A stretch of 7,517 nucleotides of DNA from Candidatus Aenigmatarchaeota archaeon (lineage in GTDB: Archaea > Aenigmatarchaeota > Aenigmatarchaeia > QMZP01), in the NCBI GenBank assembly GCA_016202745.1, contig JACQOB010000053.1:1-7517 (forward strand), read 5' to 3'. Position numbers and translations under genes: made by a program. The notes under the pieces are model-generated. The model worked only from the letters and a program-made list of their open reading frames with translations, was not told the DNA's origin and ran no database searches. Each line of letters opens with the position of its first letter. The stretch's first letter is position 1. Positions 1 through 5,145 of this stretch are shown here, piece by piece.

Positions 1-13
1 ATCTATTACTCAT
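1..13 (-). CDS. Possible first codons of the gene downstream of rps11 (partial)
   Basis: An ATG on the minus strand at 13-11 opens a frame (M-S-N-R...) that leaves the window after four codons. It lies 13 bases past the uS11 stop. In many archaea the gene after uS13-uS4-uS11 encodes RNA polymerase subunit D (rpoD), so that is the prior expectation. The four visible residues cannot identify the protein, and no clear ribosome-binding site precedes the ATG. Confidence 0.25.
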
Positions 14-26
14 AGATAACAATTAA

Positions 27-452
27 TCATACACGGCGGCCGCGTCTTCCTCCAGCTTTGCGAGTCGTGTCATGCGGGACGGGCGTCACATCCTCTATCC
101 TTCCGATCCTGAGGCCGCCCCTCACCAGCGCGCGAATCGCGGGCTGCGTGCCCTGCCCCGGGATCCTCTTCTTGTGCCCGCCCTGGGCGCGGATCTTGAG
201 GTGAACGCCTGTTATGCCTTTCGACAGGGCTTCTGCCGCAACCCTCTTGGCTGCCTGCATTGCCGGGAATGGCGCTCCCTTGTCCTTGTCCCTGTTTGTG
301 ACCATCCCGCCCGAAACCCTTGATATAGTCTCTGCGCCTGTTATGTCGGTAACGTGGATAATCGTGTTGTTGCTTGATGAGAATATGTATGCAATGCCCC
401 ACCTGCCCATGTCCCTGGCCCTCGCCCCGCCCTGTTCACCCTCCCTTCTCAT
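27..452 (-). CDS. rps11: Small-subunit ribosomal protein uS11 (archaeal S11)
   Basis: This is a component of the 30S platform that contacts 16S rRNA near the E site. The 141-residue product has the family landmarks: [19 protein letters not shown] (about 18-36), the [13 protein letters not shown] stretch with family-typical Gly/Pro/Gln residues, and the C-terminal [14 protein letters not shown] followed by GGRRGRRV. The start at 452 is chosen because its ATG overlaps the uS4 stop as ATGA, a translational-coupling arrangement, with a GGGGTGG stretch upstream. It adds about 14 Arg/Gly-rich residues before the usual start of homology. An internal ATG at 410, giving M-G-R-W-G-I, is the alternative and gives a length nearer the archaeal norm. 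The gene is downstream of uS13 and uS4 in the conserved archaeal order. The identity is secure; the start is less so. Confidence 0.96.
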   Translation of the reverse strand: MRREGEQGGARARDMGRWGIAYIFSSSNNTIIHVTDITGAETISRVSGGMVTNRDKDKGAPFPAMQAAKRVAAEALSKGITGVHLKIRAQGGHKKRIPGQGTQPAIRALVRGGLRIGRIEDVTPVPHDTTRKAGGRRGRRV

Positions 453-973
453 GCTTCCACCCCAGCCGGTTCAGCCGGCTCTGCGGGCACTTTGTGGGGA
501 TGCACTTCCGGCTGCTCAGCCCTGGTGACGCTTATCGAGCCCTCAAGCTCGGCGGGAACAATGAATGACGGGAACAGCATTCTGGTGCCTCCAACCCTCA
601 CATGGCCGTGCACTATCAGCTGCCTGGCTTCCATCGGCGTCTTTGCGAGGCCCTTAGAGAACACAATGGTCTGCAGCCTCCTGGAAAGGACATTGTTTAT
701 GGTCATCCCCAGCACGTCATCGATTGTTGCACCCGCTTTTGACAAAAGGCCCAGCCTTTTCAGCCTGGCTATCAGAACCTTTTCCTTTTCCTTGTCGCCC
801 TCTGCGGCGAGGCTCCTTGCCCTCTGCCTGAAGTTCCTCAATATCTGCTGGGCAAGCCAGATTTCCTTCTTCCTTCTGAGGCCGTATTCCTTCAGGAGGC
901 TCTGGTCTTCCTTGATCTGCACCTTGTTCCATGGGCTCCTTGGCCTCTTGTATTTCCTTTTGAGTTTTCTCAT
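449..973 (-). CDS. rps4: Small-subunit ribosomal protein uS4 (archaeal S4)
   Basis: This primary 16S rRNA binder nucleates assembly of the 30S body. The product is 174 residues from this start: a basic N-terminus ([15 protein letters not shown]), a helical region with [10 protein letters not shown], and the S4 RNA-binding fold at about 98-145 ([20 protein letters not shown], then HGHVRVGG). The last 20 or so residues are a Pro/Ala/Glu-rich tail ([12 protein letters not shown]), which looks like a lineage-specific extension. The start at 973 is preferred over the in-frame ATG at 982 (three more residues, M-I-I). The reasons are that the protein then begins directly with the basic segment and that a TTAATAAA box centred 26 bases upstream would place the transcript start at this ATG, so the mRNA may be leaderless. 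The stop overlaps the uS11 start. Confidence 0.96.
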   Translation of the reverse strand: MRKLKRKYKRPRSPWNKVQIKEDQSLLKEYGLRRKKEIWLAQQILRNFRQRARSLAAEGDKEKEKVLIARLKRLGLLSKAGATIDDVLGMTINNVLSRRLQTIVFSKGLAKTPMEARQLIVHGHVRVGGTRMLFPSFIVPAELEGSISVTRAEQPEVHPHKVPAEPAEPAGVEA

Positions 974-1003
974 AATAATCATCAGTCATATCTACTTTAT
1001 TAA
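974..1003 (-). promoter_or_regulatory. Putative TATA box of rps4
   Basis: Read on the minus strand, TTAATAAA occupies 1003-996. Its centre is about 26 bases from the ATG at 973, the normal archaeal TATA-to-start-site distance, so a leaderless uS4 mRNA is predicted. The palindrome at 1006-1028 lies directly upstream, where TFB would bind. This is inferred from spacing and composition only. Confidence 0.45.
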
Positions 1004-1005
1004 CA

Positions 1006-1028
1006 GTTAACCAATATCATTGGTTAAC
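1006..1028. promoter_or_regulatory. Perfect 10-bp palindrome upstream of rps4, candidate operator
   Basis: The arms GTTAACCAAT (1006-1015) and ATTGGTTAAC (1019-1028) are perfectly complementary around a 3-base centre. On the minus strand the right half reads AATGATATTGG then TTAA. This matches the repeated promoter element found upstream of the membrane and secreted protein genes (AATGATATTGG then ATAA at 5079-5092). It abuts the predicted rps4 TATA box, a position suited to a repressor or activator. It could also form a hairpin in RNA read through from rps13. Confidence 0.5.
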
Positions 1029-1138
1029 AGTTCATGTTTTCTTGGCCAACCGATTCGCAAGTCTGACCTCAGTCAGAGCTTGCAGGTCAGCAGTCACCGC
1101 TTCTTTGAGGAAGTTGTTAACTCCCGTAAAAGAAGTGG

Positions 1139-1681
1139 TTATTTCTTCTCTGGAGTCCCGGCCGGGGCTGTTGCCTGCTTGGCCTTCTTCTTGACCCCAA
1201 CGATTCCGCCAGTCCTGAATGAGGATTTTGTTCTCTGTCCCCTTACCGGAAGGCCCAAGGAATGCCTGATGCCCTTGTAGGTCTTTATCTTCTTCATTTC
1301 GTTGATGTCCATCTTTGTGGTCAGGTCGAGGGTGGATGCGCTTACGTGGCCATCCTTCCCGGTCACCGGGTCGAAGCGCCTGTTGTAAAGCCAGACTGGT
1401 ATACTGTATTTCGCCGGGTTTGCTATTATGTCCTCGAGCATCCTGAGCTGGTGCTCGTCCAGGTCCCCGAGCCTCCTGTCCTCAAGCCCCGAGACCTTGG
1501 CCACGGCATTGCCGAACATGAAGGATACGCCGCTGATTTCCCTGATCCCTGCGGCCACGGTCTTCCTGCCGTCGACGTTGGTCTCCACAAGCCTTATGAT
1601 CTGCTGCGACCTGTCGACTGCCTTTGCCTCCTTCGGCTGCTCAGCCTTTTGCTCGGGCTTTTTTTGCTCTTTTTGCTCCAT
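1139..1681 (-). CDS. rps13: Small-subunit ribosomal protein uS13 (archaeal S13)
   Basis: This 30S head protein contacts the P-site tRNA and forms the intersubunit bridge with uL5. The helix-two-turn-helix region is at about 45-90 (GIREISGVSFMFGNAVAKVSG, then LDEHQLRMLEDII). The diagnostic basic motif YKGIRHSLGLPVRGQRTK is at about 135-152. At 180 residues it is longer than the usual archaeal protein of about 150. The excess is an N-terminal Lys/Glu/Gln-rich segment (residues 1-22) and a Lys/Ala/Pro tail (165-180). It is the first gene of the minus-strand cluster and is divergent from rpl4. The ATG at 1681 is preferred because a TATTTAAG box about 24-26 bases upstream predicts a leaderless start there; a GGGAG about 9 bases upstream would also serve on a longer transcript. 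Confidence 0.96.
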   Translation of the reverse strand: MEQKEQKKPEQKAEQPKEAKAVDRSQQIIRLVETNVDGRKTVAAGIREISGVSFMFGNAVAKVSGLEDRRLGDLDEHQLRMLEDIIANPAKYSIPVWLYNRRFDPVTGKDGHVSASTLDLTTKMDINEMKKIKTYKGIRHSLGLPVRGQRTKSSFRTGGIVGVKKKAKQATAPAGTPEKK

Positions 1682-1800
1682 ACCCTTACTCCCATCTAAT
1701 CCTTAAATACCAACACGGCATAGATAGGTTACACAATAAGTTTAAATGCGGCTTTATATATAAATTCATACTTCATTCTATGTAGGAAGCGGAAACTGTT
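1682..1800. promoter_or_regulatory. Divergent promoter region between rps13 and rpl4
   Basis: For rpl4 (plus strand), a TATA box TTTATATATA lies at 1753-1762 and predicts a start near 1783 with a short leader containing AGGAAG (1784-1789). For rps13 (minus strand), TATTTAAG at 1709-1702 sits about 26 bases before the ATG. The self-complementary TTTAAA at 1741-1746 could serve either direction. No strong inverted repeat was seen here. Confidence 0.6.
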
Positions 1801-2595
1801 ATGAAAATCCCTGTGTACGGGCTGAAAGGTGAAGAGAAGGGCGACATCACGTCGCACGCGTTTTCCAATACCGTCAGGAAGGACCTGATCATCAAGGCAT
1901 ACCTTGCGGAAATATCCAAGAAAAGGCAGGCCTACGGATCAGACCCGCTGGCCGGAGGGAGGACATCCGCCAGGTACATAGGCAGGAGGCACAAGAGGAA
2001 CTCAATGATGAACAGGGAGATGGCAAGGATGAAAAGGATAGTGGGGATGGGCTACCTGAACATGACCGCAAGGTTCGTGCCGCAGGCCGTGAAGGGGAGG
2101 AAGGCGCACCCGCCCAAGGCGGAGAAGGACTGGTCGCTGAAGATAAACAAGAAGGAAAGGATGAAGGCGATACTGTCCGCCGTAGCTGCGTCCGGAAGCA
2201 AGGAAATGGTTTCCCTTAGGGGGCATGATATAAAGGCCGTGAAGCACATACCTCTTGTCGTTGATGACGGGCTGCAGGACCTGAAGAAGACGGGCCAGCT
2301 GATGGAAACGCTGCAGCAGCTCGGGCTTGAGGCAGAGATGGAAAGGGCCTCTGAGAAGAGCGTCCGCGCAGGCAGGGGCAAGATGAGAGGCAGGCGCTAC
2401 AGGAAAAAGAAAGGCCCGCTGATAATTGTCAGGGAGAGCAACGGCATAATCCCCGCAGGGAAGAACATAGAGGGAGTTGACGTTGTCACGTTGAGGGAGC
2501 TGTCGGTTGAAATGCTGGCCCCGGGCGCCAATCCCGGGAGGCTGTGCATATGGACGCGCTCCGCTGTCGAGGATCTGGAGAATCTTGCTAAATGA
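1801..2595 (+). CDS. rpl4: Large-subunit ribosomal protein uL4 (archaeal L4)
   Basis: This early 50S assembly protein has an extended loop that lines the peptide exit tunnel. The 264-residue product follows the archaeal/eukaryotic uL4 pattern: MKIPVYGLKG at the start, then RKDLIIKAYLAEISKKRQAYGSDPLAGGRTSARYIGRRH (about 26-64) carrying the conserved basic loop. A Pro/Lys-rich tunnel segment (RKAHPPKAEKDW) follows, and then the C-terminal domain with RAGRGKMRGRRYRKKKGPLIIV (about 189-210). The length is close to the archaeal norm. It is first in its transcription unit, and its TGA overlaps the uL23 start as ATGA. In typical archaeal clusters uL3 would precede it; here uL3 lies two genes downstream. 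Confidence 0.97.
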   Translation: MKIPVYGLKGEEKGDITSHAFSNTVRKDLIIKAYLAEISKKRQAYGSDPLAGGRTSARYIGRRHKRNSMMNREMARMKRIVGMGYLNMTARFVPQAVKGRKAHPPKAEKDWSLKINKKERMKAILSAVAASGSKEMVSLRGHDIKAVKHIPLVVDDGLQDLKKTGQLMETLQQLGLEAEMERASEKSVRAGRGKMRGRRYRKKKGPLIIVRESNGIIPAGKNIEGVDVVTLRELSVEMLAPGANPGRLCIWTRSAVEDLENLAK

Positions 2596-2975
2596 TTGTT
2601 ATGGCTGCATCAAAAAAACCTGCTAAGGAGTCTGAAGCGAAGAAAATGGAACCAAAAAAGAAAACCGCTGATGAAACAAAACAGGCCGGCCGGTCGCCCG
2701 AGCAGCCTAAGGCCCCGGATCCCTGGAAGGTGCTGGTGCACCCGCACATGGCCGAGAAATCAATGAACATGGTCGAGCTCCAGAACAGGCTGGTGTTCAT
2801 AGTTGACAGGCGCGCTGACAAGGCCGCGATCTCCGCCGCGGTGGAGAAGGCTTTCAATGTAAAGGTTGTCCGCGTCAACACAGTTGTCACGACAAAGGGC
2901 GTCAAGAAGGCCTTCATAAAGCTTGCTCCCCAGTTTTCAGCCGGGGAGATAGCGTCAAGGATGGGGATGATTTAG
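2592..2975 (+). CDS. rpl23: Large-subunit ribosomal protein uL23 (archaeal L23) with N-terminal extension
   Basis: This protein surrounds the tunnel exit and forms the docking site for SRP and other nascent-chain factors. The conserved core is residues 43-127: DPWKVLVHPHMAEKS, LVFIVDRRADKAAIS, VEKAFNVKVVRVNTVV and GVKKAFIKL. The first 42 or so residues are an extra Lys/Glu/Pro/Gln-rich low-complexity segment. Archaeal L23 is commonly about 85 residues, so at 127 this one is clearly extended, somewhat like eukaryotic L23a; shared origin is not claimed. The start at 2592 is chosen for the ATGA overlap with uL4 and a GGAG at 2577-2580. The in-frame ATG at 2601 (M-A-A-S-K-K) is a serious alternative three residues shorter. 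Confidence 0.94.
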   Translation: MIVMAASKKPAKESEAKKMEPKKKTADETKQAGRSPEQPKAPDPWKVLVHPHMAEKSMNMVELQNRLVFIVDRRADKAAISAAVEKAFNVKVVRVNTVVTTKGVKKAFIKLAPQFSAGEIASRMGMI

Positions 2976-2981
2976 AAGCTG

Positions 2982-3044
2982 CTGGCTTGACTTGCCTGCC
3001 GACTTTATCCAATTGATTCAAGTCGGACTTTAAATGCAAGCCAG
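2982..3044 (+). repeat. Nested inverted repeats between rpl23 and rpl3
   Basis: The outer arms CTGGCTTG (2982-2989) and CAAGCCAG (3037-3044) are perfectly complementary. Nested inside, CCGACTT (2999-3005) pairs with AAGTCGG (3020-3026). GACTT also recurs four times in the interval. The predicted rpl3 TATA box (3029-3036) lies within the structure. It may be a transcription-end or leader hairpin for the uL4-uL23 transcript, or an operator over the rpl3 promoter. No T-tract follows the outer stem, so a simple intrinsic terminator is not well supported. Confidence 0.5.
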
Positions 3045-3078
3045 ACTTTACTGTGATTAAACGATATCAACTAGGAGG
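3029..3078 (+). promoter_or_regulatory. rpl3 promoter and ribosome-binding site
   Basis: TTTAAATG at 3029-3036 is a plausible TATA box, predicting a start near 3058 and a leader of about 32 bases. That leader contains AGGAGG (3073-3078), a strong match to the anti-Shine-Dalgarno sequence, 11 bases before the ATG. This suggests that rpl3 is transcribed separately from rpl4-rpl23, although readthrough is possible. Confidence 0.55.
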
Positions 3079-3089
3079 CAAAAGATAAA

Positions 3090-4073
3090 ATGTCAAGGAC
3101 ACACAAGCCCGTTTCAGGCAGCAGGGGATTCTGGCCCAAGAAGAGGGCCAAGAGGATTTACAACAGGTTCAGCTACCATCCGCCCGCCAGGAATGCAGTG
3201 CCGCTTGATTTTGCAGGCTACAAGGTCGGCATGACGCAGGTGGCCTTCGTAGATGGCAGGAAGGGCTCGCCAACCATGGGCCAGGAAATAGTGCAGCCTG
3301 CCACAGTCCTCAACTGCCCGTCGCTTTCCGTTGCCGGTATCGTCCTTTACGGGAATGCCTACCAGGGAAGCGTTTCTTCAGGCGTCATATGGTCTGAAAA
3401 GCCGCCAAAGGACCTTGAAAGGAAGACGCGCCTTCCGAAAAAGCACGAGACAAGAAAGGGGATCCAAGAAGCAGAAAAGGGAATTGAAGATGTTTCTGAC
3501 GTGAGGCTGCTTGTCAGCACCGGCCCGAGGGAAGGCGGGGGCAAGAAGAGGCCCGAGCTTTTTGAGGTCGCGCTGGGAGGCGACGTGAAGCAGAAATGGG
3601 AATACGTGAAGCAGAAGCTCGGGAAGGAGATCAAGGCTGACGAGGTCTTCAAGGAGGGCGAGTTCGTTGACGTGAGGGCCGTCACGAAGGGCAAGGGATT
3701 CCAGGGGCCTGTCAAGCGGTTTGGAGTAAAGGTCAGGATAAGGAAGGCGAAGAAGAAGAGGAGGCACATTGGAAACCTTGGGCCGAGGCAGTGGGCAAGG
3801 GTGAGGCCAGGCGACAAGCCGATGCCAGGACAGCTTGGTTTCCAGACAAGGACGGAATACAACAAGAGGATACTGAAGATAGCCAGCGGCAAGCTTAACC
3901 CCGCGGGCGGCTGGGTCAACTACGGGGAACTGGACGGCAGCTACATGATAGTGCACGGCTCAATACCTGGCCCAAGGAAGAGGCTGGTAATGCTCAGGAA
4001 GGGCGCCCGCGCACCTGACAGGAAGGACGCGGTTGAAGTGAAGCACATCGCCCTTGAGTCGCAGCAGGGTTGA
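3090..4073 (+). CDS. rpl3: Large-subunit ribosomal protein uL3 (archaeal L3)
   Basis: This 50S protein nucleates assembly of the 23S 3' domain, and its loop approaches the peptidyl transferase centre. The 327-residue product matches the archaeal/eukaryotic long form. It has the N-terminal HKPVSGSRGFWPKKRAKR, an early FAGYKVGMTQVAFVDG, and the central KGKGFQGPVKRFGVK (about 198-212). RRHIGNLGPRQWARVRPGDKPMPGQLGFQ follows (about 222-250) at the W-loop region that reaches the active site, and the C-terminal VHGSIPGPRKRLV. The length is normal. The start is fixed by AGGAGG upstream. It has its own leader after the uL4-uL23 pair, an inversion of the usual uL3-first order. Its TGA overlaps a TTG start of the following HD-domain gene. 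Confidence 0.97.
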   Translation: MSRTHKPVSGSRGFWPKKRAKRIYNRFSYHPPARNAVPLDFAGYKVGMTQVAFVDGRKGSPTMGQEIVQPATVLNCPSLSVAGIVLYGNAYQGSVSSGVIWSEKPPKDLERKTRLPKKHETRKGIQEAEKGIEDVSDVRLLVSTGPREGGGKKRPELFEVALGGDVKQKWEYVKQKLGKEIKADEVFKEGEFVDVRAVTKGKGFQGPVKRFGVKVRIRKAKKKRRHIGNLGPRQWARVRPGDKPMPGQLGFQTRTEYNKRILKIASGKLNPAGGWVNYGELDGSYMIVHGSIPGPRKRLVMLRKGARAPDRKDAVEVKHIALESQQG

Positions 4074-4467
4074 TTTTTATTCTCAGAACACAATTTAACT
4101 CATGGAAGGTTCTGAGCAAAATAAAATATCCTGAGAGTGTTGCAGCCCATAGTTACGGTACTGCGGTCCTGGCGATGGTTCTTGCAAAGAAGCTGAATGT
4201 GAACCAGGAAAGACTTATTAAAATGGCACTCATACACGATCTTGCTGAAAGCATTATAGGTGATATACCAATGGAATACATTGAAAACGGAAAAGTTTCC
4301 GAGATTATGACCTCTGGCTTGAGTTCGAGAAGGGACTGTCCAGGGAGGCCGTGGTGGTAAGGCAGCTTGACAGGCTTGACATGGTCTTCCAGGCGCTTGA
4401 ATATGAAAGGCTTGGCAGCAATTACCTGGTCAGGATCTTCAAGCAATTGAAGAGCAGTAGGTTTTAG
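4070..4467 (+). pseudogene. HD-domain phosphohydrolase (HDDC2/YfbR-like), frameshifted
   Basis: Members of this family are metal-dependent phosphohydrolases, typically 5'-deoxynucleotidases. The first frame (4070-4360) has PESVAAHSYGTAVLAM with a metal-ligand His (residue 27) and the signature IHDLAES with His56-Asp57, followed by IGDIP. At about 4303-4308 homology jumps frame. The original frame goes on to an unrelated tail and stops at 4360, while the +2 frame from 4309 to 4467 continues DLWLEFEKGLSREAVVV, then RQLDRLDMVFQALEYE, which holds the fourth metal-ligand Asp. Adding one T (GAGATT-T-ATGAC) would restore E-I-Y-D-L-W and an intact protein of about 132 residues. Even restored, the N-terminus is shorter than usual. 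The start is TTG, overlapping the uL3 stop as TTGA. It may be a real pseudogene or an assembly/sequencing error. The segment before the break is more AT-rich by eye than that after it. Confidence 0.8.
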
Positions 4468-4471
4468 TGTT

Positions 4472-4768
4472 ATGTTAATCCCTGAAAAGGACCTGAAGAG
4501 GATTTTGTGGCTGTACCTTGGCGGGACCAGGGGAGGCATCGTCAGGCTGAGGATACTGCTTATCATTAAGGACAGGCCAAGCAACATGAACCAGCTTGCC
4601 ACCGGGCTCGGCATGGACTACACGACAATAATGTACCACATGCGCGTCCTTGAGAAGAACGGGTTTGTTGCGCTTGAGAAAAGGAAATACGGGAGCGTTT
4701 ATTTCCTGGCCCCGCTGCTCGATAAGAACCAGCAGGTGCTGGAGGAGATTTCAAGGAATATTGGATAA
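4472..4768 (+). CDS. Small winged-helix (ArsR-like) transcription regulator
   Basis: This is a likely DNA-binding regulator of 98 residues with a single winged-helix domain at about 15-82. It opens with LGGTRGG, a motif common in a family of small archaeal ArsR-like proteins. A first helix follows (IVRLRILLIIKDRP), then NMNQLATGLGMD, a recognition helix DYTTIMYHMRVLEKNGFV (about 49-66), and a beta wing with KRKYGSVYFLAP. No metal-binding Cys/His set typical of metal-sensing ArsR proteins is visible. It begins 4 bases after the HD-gene stop with no strong ribosome-binding site. Its stop codon lies inside the first copy of the 20-base promoter element, which precedes the downstream membrane-protein gene. 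Small archaeal regulators of this kind often neighbour small membrane proteins, as here. The ligand and target are unknown; the three nearby promoter repeats are the obvious candidate sites. Confidence 0.88.
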   Translation: MLIPEKDLKRILWLYLGGTRGGIVRLRILLIIKDRPSNMNQLATGLGMDYTTIMYHMRVLEKNGFVALEKRKYGSVYFLAPLLDKNQQVLEEISRNIG

Positions 4769-4777
4769 GGCTTATAA
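4758..4777 (+). promoter_or_regulatory. Repeated promoter element, copy 1 (before membrane-protein gene)
   Basis: The sequence is ATATTGGATAAGGCTTATAA. ATAAG-G-CTTAT within it is a perfect dyad with a one-base centre, and CTTATAA (4771-4777) makes a TATA box. It overlaps the end of the winged-helix gene. The TATA centre is about 26 bases before the ATG at 4801. Confidence 0.75.
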
Positions 4778-4800
4778 GGAATAATGGGGGAGAGATGTTC

Positions 4801-5082
4801 ATGGCGATAGACCTTGTCTCTGCTGTAACACACTTTGCAAACATAATACTGCTGATACCGCTGCTCTACATTTACATATCAAACTACAAGAAACTGAAGT
4901 CAAAATACACAGCCGGCCTGTTATTCTTCGCCGGCTTCCTGCTGCTTGAGACGCTGATGGCACTCTACTTTGACACAACAATGGTGATGTACTATTCCGC
5001 CGCAGCAGCATCAAACGCGCAGATAGTGCAGATTGTGAAGGCGGTAGGCCTTGCGGTGCTTCTGTGGATAAGTTTGGAATGA
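4801..5082 (+). CDS. Small membrane protein next to winged-helix regulator
   Basis: Function not recognised. The product is 93 residues with three likely membrane segments: about 7-27 (a very hydrophobic run ending in LLIPLLYIYI), about 38-57 (AGLLFFAGFLLLETLMALYF) and about 74-92 (IVQIVKAVGLAVLLWISL). A short basic loop (YKKLKSKY) between the first two suggests a cytoplasmic turn. The ATG at 4801 is chosen over that at 4795 because the TATA box of the repeat lies 26 bases before it. GGGAG (4788-4792) is also spaced 8 bases from 4801 but only 2 from 4795. It may pair functionally with the upstream regulator, for example as a membrane-bound partner or regulated target. That is inference from adjacency. 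Confidence 0.8.
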   Translation: MAIDLVSAVTHFANIILLIPLLYIYISNYKKLKSKYTAGLLFFAGFLLLETLMALYFDTTMVMYYSAAAASNAQIVQIVKAVGLAVLLWISLE

Positions 5083-5101
5083 TATTGGATAAGGCTTATA
5101 A
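5082..5101 (+). promoter_or_regulatory. Repeated promoter element, copy 2 (before secreted-protein gene)
   Basis: The 20 bases are identical to copy 1. It begins at the last base of the membrane-protein stop codon. CTTATAA (5095-5101) as TATA box predicts a start near 5124, giving a leader of about 22 bases that contains GGAGGTGA. The flank AATG upstream extends the match with the rps4 palindrome to AATGATATTGG. Confidence 0.75.
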
Positions 5102-5135
5102 CTAATCTTGCAATCTAAGATACAACTATTAAAAT

Positions 5136-5143
5136 GGAGGTGA
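5136..5143 (+). promoter_or_regulatory. Ribosome-binding site deciding the secreted-protein start
   Basis: GGAGGTGA is a near-perfect complement of the archaeal 16S 3' end and ends 2 bases before the ATG at 5146. The in-frame ATG at 5134 overlaps this site and is therefore unlikely to be the start. Confidence 0.8.
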
Positions 5144-5145
5144 AT

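Larger units (their letters stand above)
974..1138 (-). other. Structured rps13-rps4 spacer with three inverted repeats
   Basis: This 165-base spacer contrasts with the 4-base overlap of the next junction. Besides the palindrome at 1006-1028 it holds two more inverted repeats. In 1057-1083, GCAAG-TCTGAC pairs with GTCAGA-GCTTGC around a 4-base loop (11 pairs, one bulge). The arms 1096-1106 and 1129-1139 (ACCGCTTCTTT / AAAGAAGTGGT) pair at 11 positions, with one G-U wobble on the plus strand or one A-C mismatch on the minus strand. No convincing coding frame, tRNA or C/D-box RNA was seen. It could be terminator/leader structure between uS13 and uS4 or an unrecognised small RNA. Confidence 0.45.

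Noticed and set aside
492..1010. Long plus-strand open frame opposite rps4
   Set aside because: It is antisense to a clearly conserved ribosomal gene and has no ribosome-binding site or recognisable motif.
1050..1139. tRNA or C/D-box RNA in the rps13-rps4 spacer
   Set aside because: There is no cloverleaf, T-loop or anticodon arrangement, and no correctly spaced RUGAUGA/CUGA boxes; only hairpins are supported.
1020..1280. Small plus-strand open frame across the rps13-rps4 spacer and the rps13 3' end
   Set aside because: More than half of it is antisense to uS13, and the rest covers the inverted repeats; no ribosome-binding site or domain was seen.
3003..3013. A fourth copy of the 20-base promoter element on the minus strand upstream of rpl3
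   Set aside because: Only ATTGGATAA plus one base matches; the CTTATAA half is missing and no gene follows in that direction, so it may be chance.
3359..3956. Two long overlapping open frames on the minus strand opposite rpl3
   Set aside because: They mirror the GC-rich, stop-poor coding strand of uL3, show no recognisable domain, and lie within a gene of certain identity.
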